Part shown: positions 7,594-16,444 of the stretch, one piece after another
Position numbering within the stretch: the stretch's first letter is position 1
How the letters are laid out: every line of letters starts with the position of its first letter
Source: Polynucleobacter meluiroseus
Lineage (GTDB): Bacteria; Pseudomonadota; Gammaproteobacteria; Burkholderiales; Burkholderiaceae
Assembly: GCA_945878885.1 (NCBI GenBank)
Contig: CAMCUP010000002.1
Coordinates: 1-64,000 of the forward strand
Reading direction: 5' to 3'
DNA length: 64,000 nt
The notes under the pieces: generated by a model
What the model was told of the DNA's origin: nothing
Database searches by the model: none
Seen by the model: only the letters and a program-made list of their open reading frames with translations
Program-made: the position numbers and the translations under genes

Positions 7594-10500
7594 CTAATCG
7601 CCCACCACGACAAATGGTGCCCAAAATAAAGGGTGGGCGTAACTGTATTTCATCGTTGCTCCCTCTTTAACGCCGCCCAGATCGATTTGTGCCAACATGA
7701 CTTGACGTAATGCCTCAGACTTATTAAGACCCTGAGTTTGTTGTTGACGTTTAAATAAATCAGTCATCAACTGCCGAGATGCGACAGAATCTACTGGCCA
7801 ATTAGACACTAGCAAAGCTTTAGCGCCCGCAAAAAAGAAGGCTCTACCTAAGCCTGAAACTGCTTCACTACCCGAGCCCTCTCCAGCAGCAGTATTACAA
7901 GCGGATAAAACCACCCAATCGGCATTAAGTTTTAATGCAATAACTTTATCCATTGTTAAGAGACCATCATCTTTATCACCCGTTACATCGGGTGAAGAAA
8001 GTGCTAGTGCGGGTTGCGTTAAGCCATTCAGTTCGCCCGGCACTAAACCATGAGTAGAAAACATCACTACTTTGCGATTAGATAAATCCATCGTCGTAAC
8101 TTGCTTAACCGTTGCTTGCTGATGAAGAAAAATATCGCCAGGTTCTGCGCCCAATACCTTGCCGACCTCTTCTATTTCTTGGCTGGTATCGGGCAGTCTA
8201 GGTAAGAGCGATAGCTCAGCAGAACTGACTCCAGTAGTTTTGGGTGCACTACGTAATTTTAATGGCGCCCCTCGCGTGGCAAGCTGAGTTGGCGCAATAT
8301 TTTTCTTGGCACTTTTTTCTTGCGCCACACTAAAGTATGGATCACCAAAGCCGATAAAGTTTTTACGATTTGCACTGCCTGCGGGTAAATTACGCAAAGC
8401 TGCTAATGCGGTAACCGAGGGAATTTGTGCAATGGCAATATCCCGACTTAACCAAGGAACCACCTTGTATTCAGCAAATGGCACGCCAGTTTTACTAGGT
8501 TGGGCAGTTGCCTTAGTAACGAGCAAAGCAAGCGGTAATTGGCCTAATTCAGCATGCGGCACCACTAGCATCACTTTTTTACCCTTTAAGCTAGATTCAA
8601 CGGGGGCCAAAATTTGTTGATACAACTGATACGCTAGGGCAATATCAAAAGCAGGGATTTCATCAATTGTAGCAACCCCGGGATCGAGGGCTTTGCGCAA
8701 TTGAGTAATTTCTTTAGCCATTTGCGCTCTTCCTAAAGGTATTTGCACAAATTGGGGGGGCGCATCTTTACTAATAGACCAAACATAGCCTACATTCTCT
8801 GCAAAATACCAAGAAACTAAGACTTCATCAGCACGTAATAGGCGCTGCGTTCCAGCAATTGTGGCGGGCTTTGGCTCAACTAGTTCAGCATATTCAGGGA
8901 AACGTTTTTCAATTTCCTTCTTTAAATTCTCGCGCTGCGTTTTAAATTTGTCGATATCTGTCCGAATTTGCACTTGCACCGCAGGTAACTGTTGATCGGG
9001 GGCCGAAGATAGCAAGCCGGTAAGCAGTTCCGACAAAGTATTAATACGGCGCTGCATATCTTGTTCTTGACGTGCCAATAGTGCTAATTGAGGATCTTTA
9101 ATACTGGCTCGTGCTGCGCTTGCGGTCAGCGCCCTTTGGACGCCGCTGCCCCGGGCAATATCGGCAATTTGAAATGCCTCAGCGGCTGCAGCACTTGCTT
9201 GTGATGGTTCAGTTTTATAGATGTGCGCTAACTCAGCAAGATAATTTTCTAAAATAAAAGTCATGCGCTGTAACTGCTTCACGGTACTAGTGTCGTTTTC
9301 AACATCATTTCGTGACTGGTCAAGGAGTGTGGGTATGGCGTTTTTATATAGCGCATTAGCTTCACTCCATTTTCCCTGGGCTTGTAAAGCGGTTGCCTCA
9401 AATGCGCGCACTAAAGCGACTCGTGAAGAATTTTTTATTCCTGATGCGTCAAAATGACGCAAAATTTCACCCGTCATTTGTGCCGCCTGGATAGCCTTGC
9501 CAGTTTTTAATAGAGCTAGCGCCCAATCTAAGTCACCACTACGGTAATTTTTCGCTAAATCAGGATCCCGCTTAATGCCCACTACCATTTCGTTAAAAAC
9601 GGTATCAGCCTGAGCATATTTACCATCAGCAACTAAAGCCGAGCCTAAAGCCTGTCTAGCTTTAACAATAACTAGGGCATCATCTGGGGCGCCTGACTCC
9701 TTAGCAGAGTTGAAAGCGGCCTGGGCTAGCAAAACTGCTTCGGCTGTTCGTCCTTGTTCATTAATAATGGCAGCTAAACTTGCCAAGGCACGTCCTGCAT
9801 CTGCGGAGTTACGCCCATATTTTTCTAAAGCGAGGGTAAGCGCTTTTCTGGCGAAATATTCTGCATCAGTTAATTTTCCTTGCCGCAACAACACAATAGA
9901 TAAATTAATTTGCCGGTGAATAATCTGTGATATGTAGCCACGAGAACTATTACTTGCATCTGCAACCTCTCGCTGAGAATTTTCTGAGGAATCCATATGA
10001 TCAGCTGAATTACTGACCTTGTTATAGTTCAACTCAAGCAATTGAATAGCCTTACGTAGAGATCGCTCGCTCTCAACCCATTGTCCCTGATGATTAAAAT
10101 AAATACCGCGGGCACTCTCAAATTGCGAATCCCAATAACTAACTAATTCTAATTTTATATTTCGAGCATTTTTAAGTTGTTTGATATTGTTTTCGAGCTC
10201 ATCCAAAGTCTGTTTAGATGCCGAAAAATTGCCAGCAGTAGCATAATACCCAACTAATAATCTACCTATAGTCATCCGAATTCCGGATAGTTTTGGGATT
10301 GTTGCTTTCTGGTAATCCATGGCTTTTTCTAAAGCAGCAATTGCTGCTGTATGCTGCCCCCCCAAGCCCTCTAGTACACCTAAATTAATTAAATCCTCTA
10401 CCTGCAACCGAGGATTTTTTGATGGGTATTCATATGCCGCACGCTGCGCATCTTTAATCGCTTTACCAATTATGCCTAAACCTTGGTAGGCTTTTGCCTG

Positions 10501-10788
10501 TTGAAAATAAAAACGATTTAATTCTTCTTTATCTTGCGTATTTGGTGCTTGCCTAGCGATAATTTCTTTATTTTTTGCTACCGTTGCTAAATCAGGCTTA
10601 CTTTGTTCTAGCGCACGTAAAATATCTTTAACGTCACGTGGGGGTGCCTTAATATTTTCGGTGTTAACGGATTCCTCAGGTGCAGTATTAAGCGTCGTTT
10701 GTGCATTAACGGATAAATGACACCCCAAGATCATCAACACAATGGTGATCTTAATACGCAATTGAGGCCCCACTCCCATCAGCTTCAC
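7594..10788 (-). CDS. Secreted TPR-CHAT domain protein (caspase-like protease fold)
   Basis: The GTG at 10788 follows AAGGAGACCAA. A signal peptide covers about residues 1-29 (ends SVNAQ), so the 1064-residue protein is probably periplasmic or surface located. Residues about 50-560 are helical repeats of TPR type (for example YFARKALTLALEKYG, AEAVLLAQAAFN). A helical linker (about 570-640) precedes the C-terminal CHAT domain. The CHAT dyad is visible: His913 in FSTHG and Cys964 in LSACNTA, followed by GLGRAFFFAGAKALLVSNWPVD. CHAT proteins are clan CD cysteine proteases related to caspase and separase. The substrate is unknown. It is the last gene of a minus-strand run with a hydrolase, a zinc-ribbon membrane protein and an exported Ig-like protein. 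Confidence 0.85.
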   Translation of the reverse strand: MKLMGVGPQLRIKITIVLMILGCHLSVNAQTTLNTAPEESVNTENIKAPPRDVKDILRALEQSKPDLATVAKNKEIIARQAPNTQDKEELNRFYFQQAKAYQGLGIIGKAIKDAQRAAYEYPSKNPRLQVEDLINLGVLEGLGGQHTAAIAALEKAMDYQKATIPKLSGIRMTIGRLLVGYYATAGNFSASKQTLDELENNIKQLKNARNIKLELVSYWDSQFESARGIYFNHQGQWVESERSLRKAIQLLELNYNKVSNSADHMDSSENSQREVADASNSSRGYISQIIHRQINLSIVLLRQGKLTDAEYFARKALTLALEKYGRNSADAGRALASLAAIINEQGRTAEAVLLAQAAFNSAKESGAPDDALVIVKARQALGSALVADGKYAQADTVFNEMVVGIKRDPDLAKNYRSGDLDWALALLKTGKAIQAAQMTGEILRHFDASGIKNSSRVALVRAFEATALQAQGKWSEANALYKNAIPTLLDQSRNDVENDTSTVKQLQRMTFILENYLAELAHIYKTEPSQASAAAAEAFQIADIARGSGVQRALTASAARASIKDPQLALLARQEQDMQRRINTLSELLTGLLSSAPDQQLPAVQVQIRTDIDKFKTQRENLKKEIEKRFPEYAELVEPKPATIAGTQRLLRADEVLVSWYFAENVGYVWSISKDAPPQFVQIPLGRAQMAKEITQLRKALDPGVATIDEIPAFDIALAYQLYQQILAPVESSLKGKKVMLVVPHAELGQLPLALLVTKATAQPSKTGVPFAEYKVVPWLSRDIAIAQIPSVTALAALRNLPAGSANRKNFIGFGDPYFSVAQEKSAKKNIAPTQLATRGAPLKLRSAPKTTGVSSAELSLLPRLPDTSQEIEEVGKVLGAEPGDIFLHQQATVKQVTTMDLSNRKVVMFSTHGLVPGELNGLTQPALALSSPDVTGDKDDGLLTMDKVIALKLNADWVVLSACNTAAGEGSGSEAVSGLGRAFFFAGAKALLVSNWPVDSVASRQLMTDLFKRQQQTQGLNKSEALRQVMLAQIDLGGVKEGATMKYSYAHPLFWAPFVVVGD

Positions 10789-10818
10789 TTGGTCTCCTTT
10801 TTTGCGACCTAGATTATC

Positions 10819-11634
10819 CTAATTTTTATCTATAACTATCATATTAATCCATTTAATAATTTCATTAATCGATGCGGTAGGTGCCTCTAAATGACTAGCA
10901 ATAGGCTCATATAATTCATTTTTAGAGTTGGAAGGCAAGAGAGCCCAGCGCTCTGCTTTAGCACGCCTAAGGAAAAGGTAATCATTGCTTGGCACAATGT
11001 ACAGCACCGGTATGGCGGGTCGTACCTGCTTAAAGGCATTAGTAGCATTCATGACACCATCTTTACTGTACCAAGAAACATAAGCTTTGGCTGGGGTCAA
11101 AGTTGTATAGTCACCCCTTGAATTCTCATAGTTAGTAAAATCTTCTTTCTGGTCACCGCGACCCTCGGCAATTAGTTGGCGCGCATGAGCTAGGGAATTG
11201 GCAATTTTGCTTTGATAGAAATCCGAATCGACCCCGCCTGGTGCAATTGCAATAACCCCGTTAACTGTATTTAAGCCAGCGTAATAGAGTGCAAAAGTAC
11301 CCCCAAAACTATGTCCCACTAAAAATATGGCTTGAGCACCTTGTTTTTGTAATTGCTTAATCGCCTGGCTTAATTCCTCTATACCCACTTCGGCTGTTAC
11401 ATCGGCCGCCCTTCTTCCTGACCATGGCATCTCTAAGTTGGCCACTTGATAGCCTTTTCCGTCTAGCGCTGTTGCCAGCTCGAATACATACCCCGTTGGT
11501 TTGCCGCCACTGCCATGCATTACCACGATACCAATCTGTTTGGCATCAATTTGACCATTAGCGCTGTGAATGCTTGCAACAAAAAAAAATGTGATTATTC
11601 TTAATAATTTATGAAGATTGAAAAACCATTTCAT
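10819..11634 (-). CDS. Exported alpha/beta hydrolase
   Basis: This 271-residue protein starts with a hydrophobic export signal (about residues 8-27). The hydrolase core shows GIVVMHGSGG (oxyanion strand), then GHSFGG with nucleophile Ser109, Asp218 in PSNDYLF and His248 in IASHLEAP, giving a full catalytic triad in the expected order. The family covers esterases, lipases and peptidases; the substrate is not evident. It lies 30 bases upstream of the CHAT gene on the same strand, so the two are likely co-expressed and exported to the same compartment. Confidence 0.78.
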   Translation of the reverse strand: MKWFFNLHKLLRIITFFFVASIHSANGQIDAKQIGIVVMHGSGGKPTGYVFELATALDGKGYQVANLEMPWSGRRAADVTAEVGIEELSQAIKQLQKQGAQAIFLVGHSFGGTFALYYAGLNTVNGVIAIAPGGVDSDFYQSKIANSLAHARQLIAEGRGDQKEDFTNYENSRGDYTTLTPAKAYVSWYSKDGVMNATNAFKQVRPAIPVLYIVPSNDYLFLRRAKAERWALLPSNSKNELYEPIASHLEAPTASINEIIKWINMIVIDKN

Positions 11635-11775
11635 GATTTTGTACTCACACCCTATTTGACTAATGTGGCTGGAAGCTAGTGAATGTTGCGCTCTTCAATC
11701 GCTTGCATAACGAGTGGGGGCATATTTTCTGCCCAGAGCTCGAAACAATAGGTAGTGATTATGTTTATTGTGTAA
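11635..11775. other. Short intergenic gap inside the CHAT locus
   Basis: This 140-base gap separates the hydrolase from the zinc-ribbon gene. On the minus strand one frame (11676-11786, from a TTG) is open for 36 codons and reads CFELWAENMPPLVMQAIEER, which looks protein-like. It may be a gene remnant or a very small protein, but no family is recognised and no good ribosome site is seen. Confidence 0.3.
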
Positions 11776-12567
11776 TTAACTTCCAATAAAACCCTTTAGG
11801 CCAGTGTAAATTGACACGGCAGTAGTACCTAGGGCAATTGCCATGCCGCCATATTCATGCAGTTTTTTTATAGTTCCATAGACCGTACTTGGGGAGACTC
11901 GCCCTTCACCCAAACCCACTGCTATAGCTTTTAAAAGCGGATTAATCATGGCCGCCTTACGATGGCGTTGCTTGCTGGCAAACGCAACCCCGCCCAATAA
12001 CATGCCGGTTAAAAAACTAAAGGCAATACTGGCGGAATACTCTAAAACTTCGCGCCATTCAAAAGTAGATTGTGGCCACACAGGGGTGTGATCAATGAGG
12101 CTTGTCATCCAACTCATACCAATCACTGAAGCAATCGCCAAAAAGACTACCCCCATAAACCAAGGGAATAAATTACGCTGGTAGGTTTTAAACAAAAAAT
12201 ACCCGAAAGGTAACGGTAAGATCATGGAAATAATTCTGAGATAAATAAGCTTAGCATCATAGACAATCGTAATTAAGCTATGTGCAACTAGTATTAGCAT
12301 CAATGGGATGATTAAATAAATAACAACATCTATAAATGATTTACCAAACCCTCTAGGCTCTGCATGTTTTTTTACTTGTTCATCGAGTAAGCTTTCTAAT
12401 TCAGAAATTCGATGCTCGTAAGCTGCATGATTTGGAATATCTTCAAGCTGCTTTTCTAACTCGGCAACTTTAGCCATCATAGGCTTAAAGAGGTATAAAT
12501 CGCGAGTACAGACTTTACATACAAATGCCTCTTCAGCAACTTCAGAAAGGCAATAAGGGCATTGCAT
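11776..12567 (-). CDS. Zinc-ribbon membrane protein, function unknown
   Basis: The 263-residue protein begins with a CPYC...CKVC zinc ribbon (residues 3-20). A short coiled coil follows (about 28-68, LEKQLEDIP...ISELESLLDEQ), then about four membrane helices between residues 75 and 195. The C-terminus is an amphipathic tail ending in a last hydrophobic stretch. The arrangement suggests a membrane-anchored scaffold with a cytoplasmic metal-binding head. Its ATG overlaps the stop of the preceding gene by one base (TAATG), implying translational coupling. No known function. Confidence 0.72.
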   Translation of the reverse strand: MQCPYCLSEVAEEAFVCKVCTRDLYLFKPMMAKVAELEKQLEDIPNHAAYEHRISELESLLDEQVKKHAEPRGFGKSFIDVVIYLIIPLMLILVAHSLITIVYDAKLIYLRIISMILPLPFGYFLFKTYQRNLFPWFMGVVFLAIASVIGMSWMTSLIDHTPVWPQSTFEWREVLEYSASIAFSFLTGMLLGGVAFASKQRHRKAAMINPLLKAIAVGLGEGRVSPSTVYGTIKKLHEYGGMAIALGTTAVSIYTGLKGFIGS

Positions 12568-13007
12568 TACTTATTAACCACCAAAGTTTGCACGGAGTTC
12601 GTTTCTCTGCCTTCGGTGTCTTTCACGGTAATCCGAATAGTATGGGTACCTGGAGGTACTTCTGCTTTTGGAAAATCAATACCCGTTGCTGAGATTGCAT
12701 TCTTTAAGCGTGGCGTTAAATCAACAAAAGGTGACTTCATATAAATAACCTTCACCGAGCTAGGATCAATTTTATCTCCTCCGCGGGCTTCAAAAACCAC
12801 TTTAAAGTCTAATGGTGAGCTGACTGGAGCCTCGGCCTCAGGCGAAGTCATTTTGACTGAAGGCCCACGTGAAATGCCGCGGGTGGCAAGAACGCCAGCT
12901 GCCGGTGGTAAAGCTGCCTCTTTAGCAACGATGAGTGGCGCTGCCATTAAAGGGGCATAGCTTACCAAGAGAATTAACGGGGTCAGAATGCGCAGAAATG
13001 AATGCAT
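12567..13007 (-). CDS. Exported Ig-like domain protein
   Basis: The protein has 146 residues and a signal peptide cut near residue 22 (LMAAP). The mature part reads as a single beta-sandwich: SPEAEAPVSSPLDFKVVF, PPGTHTIRITVKDTEGRETNS and a final TLVVNK strand are typical of Ig-like or cadherin-like modules. An AAGGA ribosome site precedes the ATG. It is the first gene of the minus-strand run that ends with the CHAT protein, and may supply an exported binding partner; that role is inference from position. Confidence 0.7.
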   Translation of the reverse strand: MHSFLRILTPLILLVSYAPLMAAPLIVAKEAALPPAAGVLATRGISRGPSVKMTSPEAEAPVSSPLDFKVVFEARGGDKIDPSSVKVIYMKSPFVDLTPRLKNAISATGIDFPKAEVPPGTHTIRITVKDTEGRETNSVQTLVVNK

Positions 13008-13124
13008 GACGTTACGTCCTTTTCGGTGATGGTCTATTTCTTCTTGTTACCATAGTCTACCAAGAAATTAAGCCTTTCAAGTTTATCAAAGCTAAAATAA
13101 AACTACTTTTATGGAGGTTTATTC

Positions 13125-13700
13125 TTGCGCATTCTCACTATCTCAATTGGCCAAGTGGCTCCATTAGTTGGGGCACACCATCCTGACTTTACGGTGGTAC
13201 CCTCAGCGATTAATAAATTACCAGTTAGCCAGATCGTTAACCCAAATCCTATTCGAGTAGGGCTGTTAGGGCTTGATGGCGATGAACAAGCTGACCTTAC
13301 CGTGCATGGTGGCATCGATAAAGCTGTTTATGCCTATCCCAGTGAACACTATGATTTTTGGAATACGCTCTTAAGCCAAGAGAGCCAACAAACGATTGTT
13401 TTAAACCATGGTGCGCTCGGCGAAAATTTAACCATTACTGGCTTGCTTGAAACAGAGGTATATATTGGTGATCGCTGGCGTATTGGTGCTGTTGAACTTG
13501 CGGTGGTGAAATTACGTGAGCCCTGCTTTAAATTTAACAGTAAGATGGCATTTAAAGGTGCAGCTAAGGCGATGGTAAAGAATGCTTATTCTGGCTGGTA
13601 TTTACGGGTGCTGACTGCTGGCTCAATACGAGCTGGTGATTTAATTGAAGTTATAGCTGGTCCCCGAGAAATTTCAATAGCACATCAAAATACCATTTAA
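13125..13700 (+). CDS. MOSC domain protein (YiiM-like)
   Basis: The start is the TTG at 13125, seven bases after GGAGG; no in-frame ATG fits. The 191-residue product has the MOSC layout: GLLGLDGDEQADLTVHGGIDKAVYAYPSEHY, then GALGENLTITGL, and the conserved cysteine in KLREPCFKF. MOSC proteins of the YiiM type bind molybdenum cofactor and reduce N-hydroxylated compounds. The length is a little short of YiiM (about 224). It stands alone on its strand, divergent from the exported-protein run. Confidence 0.85.
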   Translation: MRILTISIGQVAPLVGAHHPDFTVVPSAINKLPVSQIVNPNPIRVGLLGLDGDEQADLTVHGGIDKAVYAYPSEHYDFWNTLLSQESQQTIVLNHGALGENLTITGLLETEVYIGDRWRIGAVELAVVKLREPCFKFNSKMAFKGAAKAMVKNAYSGWYLRVLTAGSIRAGDLIEVIAGPREISIAHQNTI

Positions 13701-13722
13701 AAAAAATTAATTCAAAATATAT

Positions 13723-13884
13723 TTAATACCCCTTAGAAATAAGTTCTTGAGTTTTATCTGGTTCAGGCTTAACTTTGCTACTGTTATCTTTATCTGGTAC
13801 AGCTATTGAGCTGGTAGTTTCTTTTTGACACGCCAATAAAAATATTGCAGAAAATATAACTATTAATTTTATTAATTGTTCCAC
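13723..13884 (-). CDS. Small lipoprotein, 53 residues
   Basis: The GTG at 13884 follows AGGA seven bases upstream on the minus strand. The product starts MEQLIKLIVIFSAIFLLACQ: a short basic head, a hydrophobic core and the lipobox LLAC with the lipidated Cys at residue 19. A hydrophilic tail rich in Ser, Lys, Asp and Pro ends SKGY. The frame and ribosome site are coherent, and the lipobox is hard to get by chance. Function unknown. It is a single small gene between the MOSC gene and the symporter terminator. Confidence 0.7.
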   Translation of the reverse strand: MEQLIKLIVIFSAIFLLACQKETTSSIAVPDKDNSSKVKPEPDKTQELISKGY

Positions 13885-13920
13885 TTTTTTTCCTAATTAC
13901 AATTTATACGCTGTAAGAAA

Positions 13921-13944
13921 AAACCCGCTCCGAAGAGCGGGTTT
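13921..13944 (-). terminator. Rho-independent terminator after the symporter genes
   Basis: A 10-bp perfect stem AAACCCGCTC/GAGCGGGTTT closes a CGAA loop. On the minus strand it is followed by a T-rich run. It lies 28 bases past the stop of the symporter gene, the expected place for the end of the symporter operon. Confidence 0.85.
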
Positions 13945-13971
13945 AAAGGTTTTATGAAAAACTCAACTATT

Positions 13972-16110
13972 TTAAGTTCCTGCCGTATCGATATCGCCAC
14001 GTAAAGTTGGGTAACGAACATGATCGATTAATATCTGAATCTCTTTGTTTGGTGCGGAACTAAAATAACTCACCACGAAAATCAGTGCAAAACCTAGAGG
14101 AATACCAAAAATACCCGCAGAAATCGGCAATATGCCCCACCATAATTCAACCGGCGCGGTTACATTGAAAACCGAACGTAACCAAGGTTGAGTGGTAGCC
14201 ATATAGTAGAAGGTAATTCCCAGACCGCCGATCATGCCGGCAGCGGCTCCCCATTTTGTAGCGCGCTTCCAGAAAATACCCAGCACTAATGCTGGAAAGA
14301 AAGCAGCGGCTGCAAACGAGAATGCGGCAGAAACCAAGAAGAGAATATCTGCTGGCTTCTGTGCTGCTACATAAGCTGCCGCTAAAGCCACTATGACTAA
14401 CAAGATTTTAGAAATTAAAACGCGTGTTGCTGCAGGCGCATTGGGATTAATCATCTTGTAGTACAAATCATGTGATAAGGCATTAGCAATTGTCAACAAC
14501 AAACCATCTGCTGTTGAAAGTGCTGCTGCTAAACCACCTGCTGCAACCATTCCAGAAATTACATAAGGTAAGCCAGCGATTTCTGGTGTTGCCAACACAA
14601 TGATGTCACCACCAATTTTCATCTCGCCCAATTGTAAGATCCCGTCTTTATTAATATCTACAACTGATAGCAAAGCAGCATCGACTTTAGCCCATTGTCC
14701 AATCCACGCAGGCAGTTGATCAAATGGCGTCCCCACCAACACATTAAATACTTGATATTTCACTAAAACTGCTAAAGCTGGCGCCGTGAAATAGAGCAAG
14801 AAGATAAAGAACAGAGACCAAGAAACAGATTCACGTGCTTGCTTTACCGAAGGAGTGGTGTAATACCGCATCAAAATGTGCGGTAACGCAGCAGTGCCTA
14901 CCATTAAACAAAAAATTAACGCTAGGAAATTTCTACGCGAGGTATCAAATGCAATTCGCGCCTTATCATCTCCATTTGGATCTCCAGCAAATTGCTGTGC
15001 TTGACGCGGCATACCAGCCAAAGGTTTAGTACCAGCTTCATTGGCTGCTTTGGCCTTGGTCCATACTTCTTTTGCCTTAGTAGCATCTGCTGGCACACTA
15101 GCCAAGGCCTTCTCAGCAGCTTGTACTTGATCGGCAGGGGCATTGGCTGCTTTTAAATCAGCTACTTTCTTCTCGGCATCTGCTTTATCGGCCACTAGCG
15201 CTGCTGGAATATCTTTTAACTTGGCAGCAAAAACATCTGCGCGCTCTTGATAAATAGCCCTGACCTGCAGTTCTTTTGGATCCTTCAATAAAACTTCTTC
15301 TTTAGCCGTAACTTTTTCAAGCTGGTAGCCGTATATCAGTTGTGGAATTGGGAAGCTAGTTTGCACAATTGACAACCAAATTACTGGAACCAGGTATGCA
15401 ATGATCAAAATAATATATTGCGCTACTTGAGTCCAGGTTACAGCACGCATACCACCTAAGAATGAGCAGACTAAGATACCGCCCAGCCCCAAGAAGATAC
15501 CTAATTCAAATGGTATTCCAGCCAAACGAGTTGTAATGAGCCCTACGCCATATATTTGAGCTACAACATAGGTAAATGAGCACAAGATAGCGGCAATAAT
15601 CCCAATAAAACGGCATAAATTACCCTCATAACGAGCGCCCAAAAAGTCGGGAATAGTAAATTGACCAAACTTACGCAGATAGGGTGCTAAAAATAAAGCC
15701 ACTAAGCAATAACCGCCGGTCCAGCCCATGATGAATGCCAGGCCACCGTAACCAGTTAAATACAGCGTACCGGCCATACCAATAAACGAGGCGGCTGACA
15801 TCCAGTCTGCACCTGTAGCCATTCCGTTATAGAGGGCAGGTACTCTTCGCCCAGCCACATAGTATTCAGCTGGATCGCTGGTTCTGCTCATTACCCCAAT
15901 GCCGGCATAAAGCAATACCGTTGCTGCCAAAAACAAATAGCCGATCCAGGCACGGGAAAGGCCCATTTGCTCGGCCACAGCCAAAACCAATACAAAAGCA
16001 ATGAAACCGCCCGTATACCAAGCGTAAATTTTATTTAATTGCTTTTTAAAGGCTGCGTTGCTGCTAGCAGCAAACATCCCGCCAGTTCCTTTAGGTGTCG
16101 TTCCAGCCAT
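13972..16110 (-). CDS. Sodium:solute symporter large subunit (VC_2705/ActP-like)
   Basis: The 712-residue protein is a member of the SSS family with about 13-14 membrane helices; MATGADWMSAASFIGMAG and GGLAAALSTADGLLLTIANALSHDLY are the family hallmarks around the sodium site. It is longer than ActP (549) because of a hydrophilic insert at about residues 260-390, rich in Ala, Lys and Asp and probably helical. A second odd spot is DINKDGILQLGE (485-496), which fits an EF-hand calcium loop. The start follows GAGGAGG formed by the end of the small-subunit gene two bases upstream. Likely substrate is acetate or another small acid; this is by family. Confidence 0.88.
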   Translation of the reverse strand: MAGTTPKGTGGMFAASSNAAFKKQLNKIYAWYTGGFIAFVLVLAVAEQMGLSRAWIGYLFLAATVLLYAGIGVMSRTSDPAEYYVAGRRVPALYNGMATGADWMSAASFIGMAGTLYLTGYGGLAFIMGWTGGYCLVALFLAPYLRKFGQFTIPDFLGARYEGNLCRFIGIIAAILCSFTYVVAQIYGVGLITTRLAGIPFELGIFLGLGGILVCSFLGGMRAVTWTQVAQYIILIIAYLVPVIWLSIVQTSFPIPQLIYGYQLEKVTAKEEVLLKDPKELQVRAIYQERADVFAAKLKDIPAALVADKADAEKKVADLKAANAPADQVQAAEKALASVPADATKAKEVWTKAKAANEAGTKPLAGMPRQAQQFAGDPNGDDKARIAFDTSRRNFLALIFCLMVGTAALPHILMRYYTTPSVKQARESVSWSLFFIFLLYFTAPALAVLVKYQVFNVLVGTPFDQLPAWIGQWAKVDAALLSVVDINKDGILQLGEMKIGGDIIVLATPEIAGLPYVISGMVAAGGLAAALSTADGLLLTIANALSHDLYYKMINPNAPAATRVLISKILLVIVALAAAYVAAQKPADILFLVSAAFSFAAAAFFPALVLGIFWKRATKWGAAAGMIGGLGITFYYMATTQPWLRSVFNVTAPVELWWGILPISAGIFGIPLGFALIFVVSYFSSAPNKEIQILIDHVRYPTLRGDIDTAGT

Positions 16111-16112
16111 GA

Positions 16113-16376
16113 TTAATCCTCCTCAACTTCTGCGCAACCATACTCTTTGTCAAGATTATTCATATAGTGAGCATAATAAACAATAATTAACACATAAATT
16201 GCTTGTGCGCCTTGTGCGGCCACCCAGTAACTAAATGGCCAACCAAAAAATGTGAAATTTAAATCACGGGCAAAAAAACCTACTACGTAAGTCACAATAA
16301 ACCAAATAGCTAGCAGAATCGACGTAATACGAAGATTTTTTTGCCAGTAAATACGATGCTGTTCTGTTAATTCCAT
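16113..16376 (-). CDS. Sodium:solute symporter small subunit (DUF4212)
   Basis: This 87-residue protein has two membrane helices (about 16-36 and 48-68) and the DUF4212 features WQKNLRIT, FGWPFSYWVAAQG and VYYAHYMNNLDKEYG. It pairs with VC_2705-type symporters as a small partner subunit. AAGGAG precedes the ATG. Its final codons (EVEED) double as the ribosome site of the large subunit, so expression of the pair is coupled. Confidence 0.9.
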   Translation of the reverse strand: MELTEQHRIYWQKNLRITSILLAIWFIVTYVVGFFARDLNFTFFGWPFSYWVAAQGAQAIYVLIIVYYAHYMNNLDKEYGCAEVEED

Positions 16377-16444
16377 AACAGGTTCTCCTTACATTAATTA
16401 CAACTTTTAAAATCTAAAAAAGTAAAAAAAATCTAAAAAACTAA

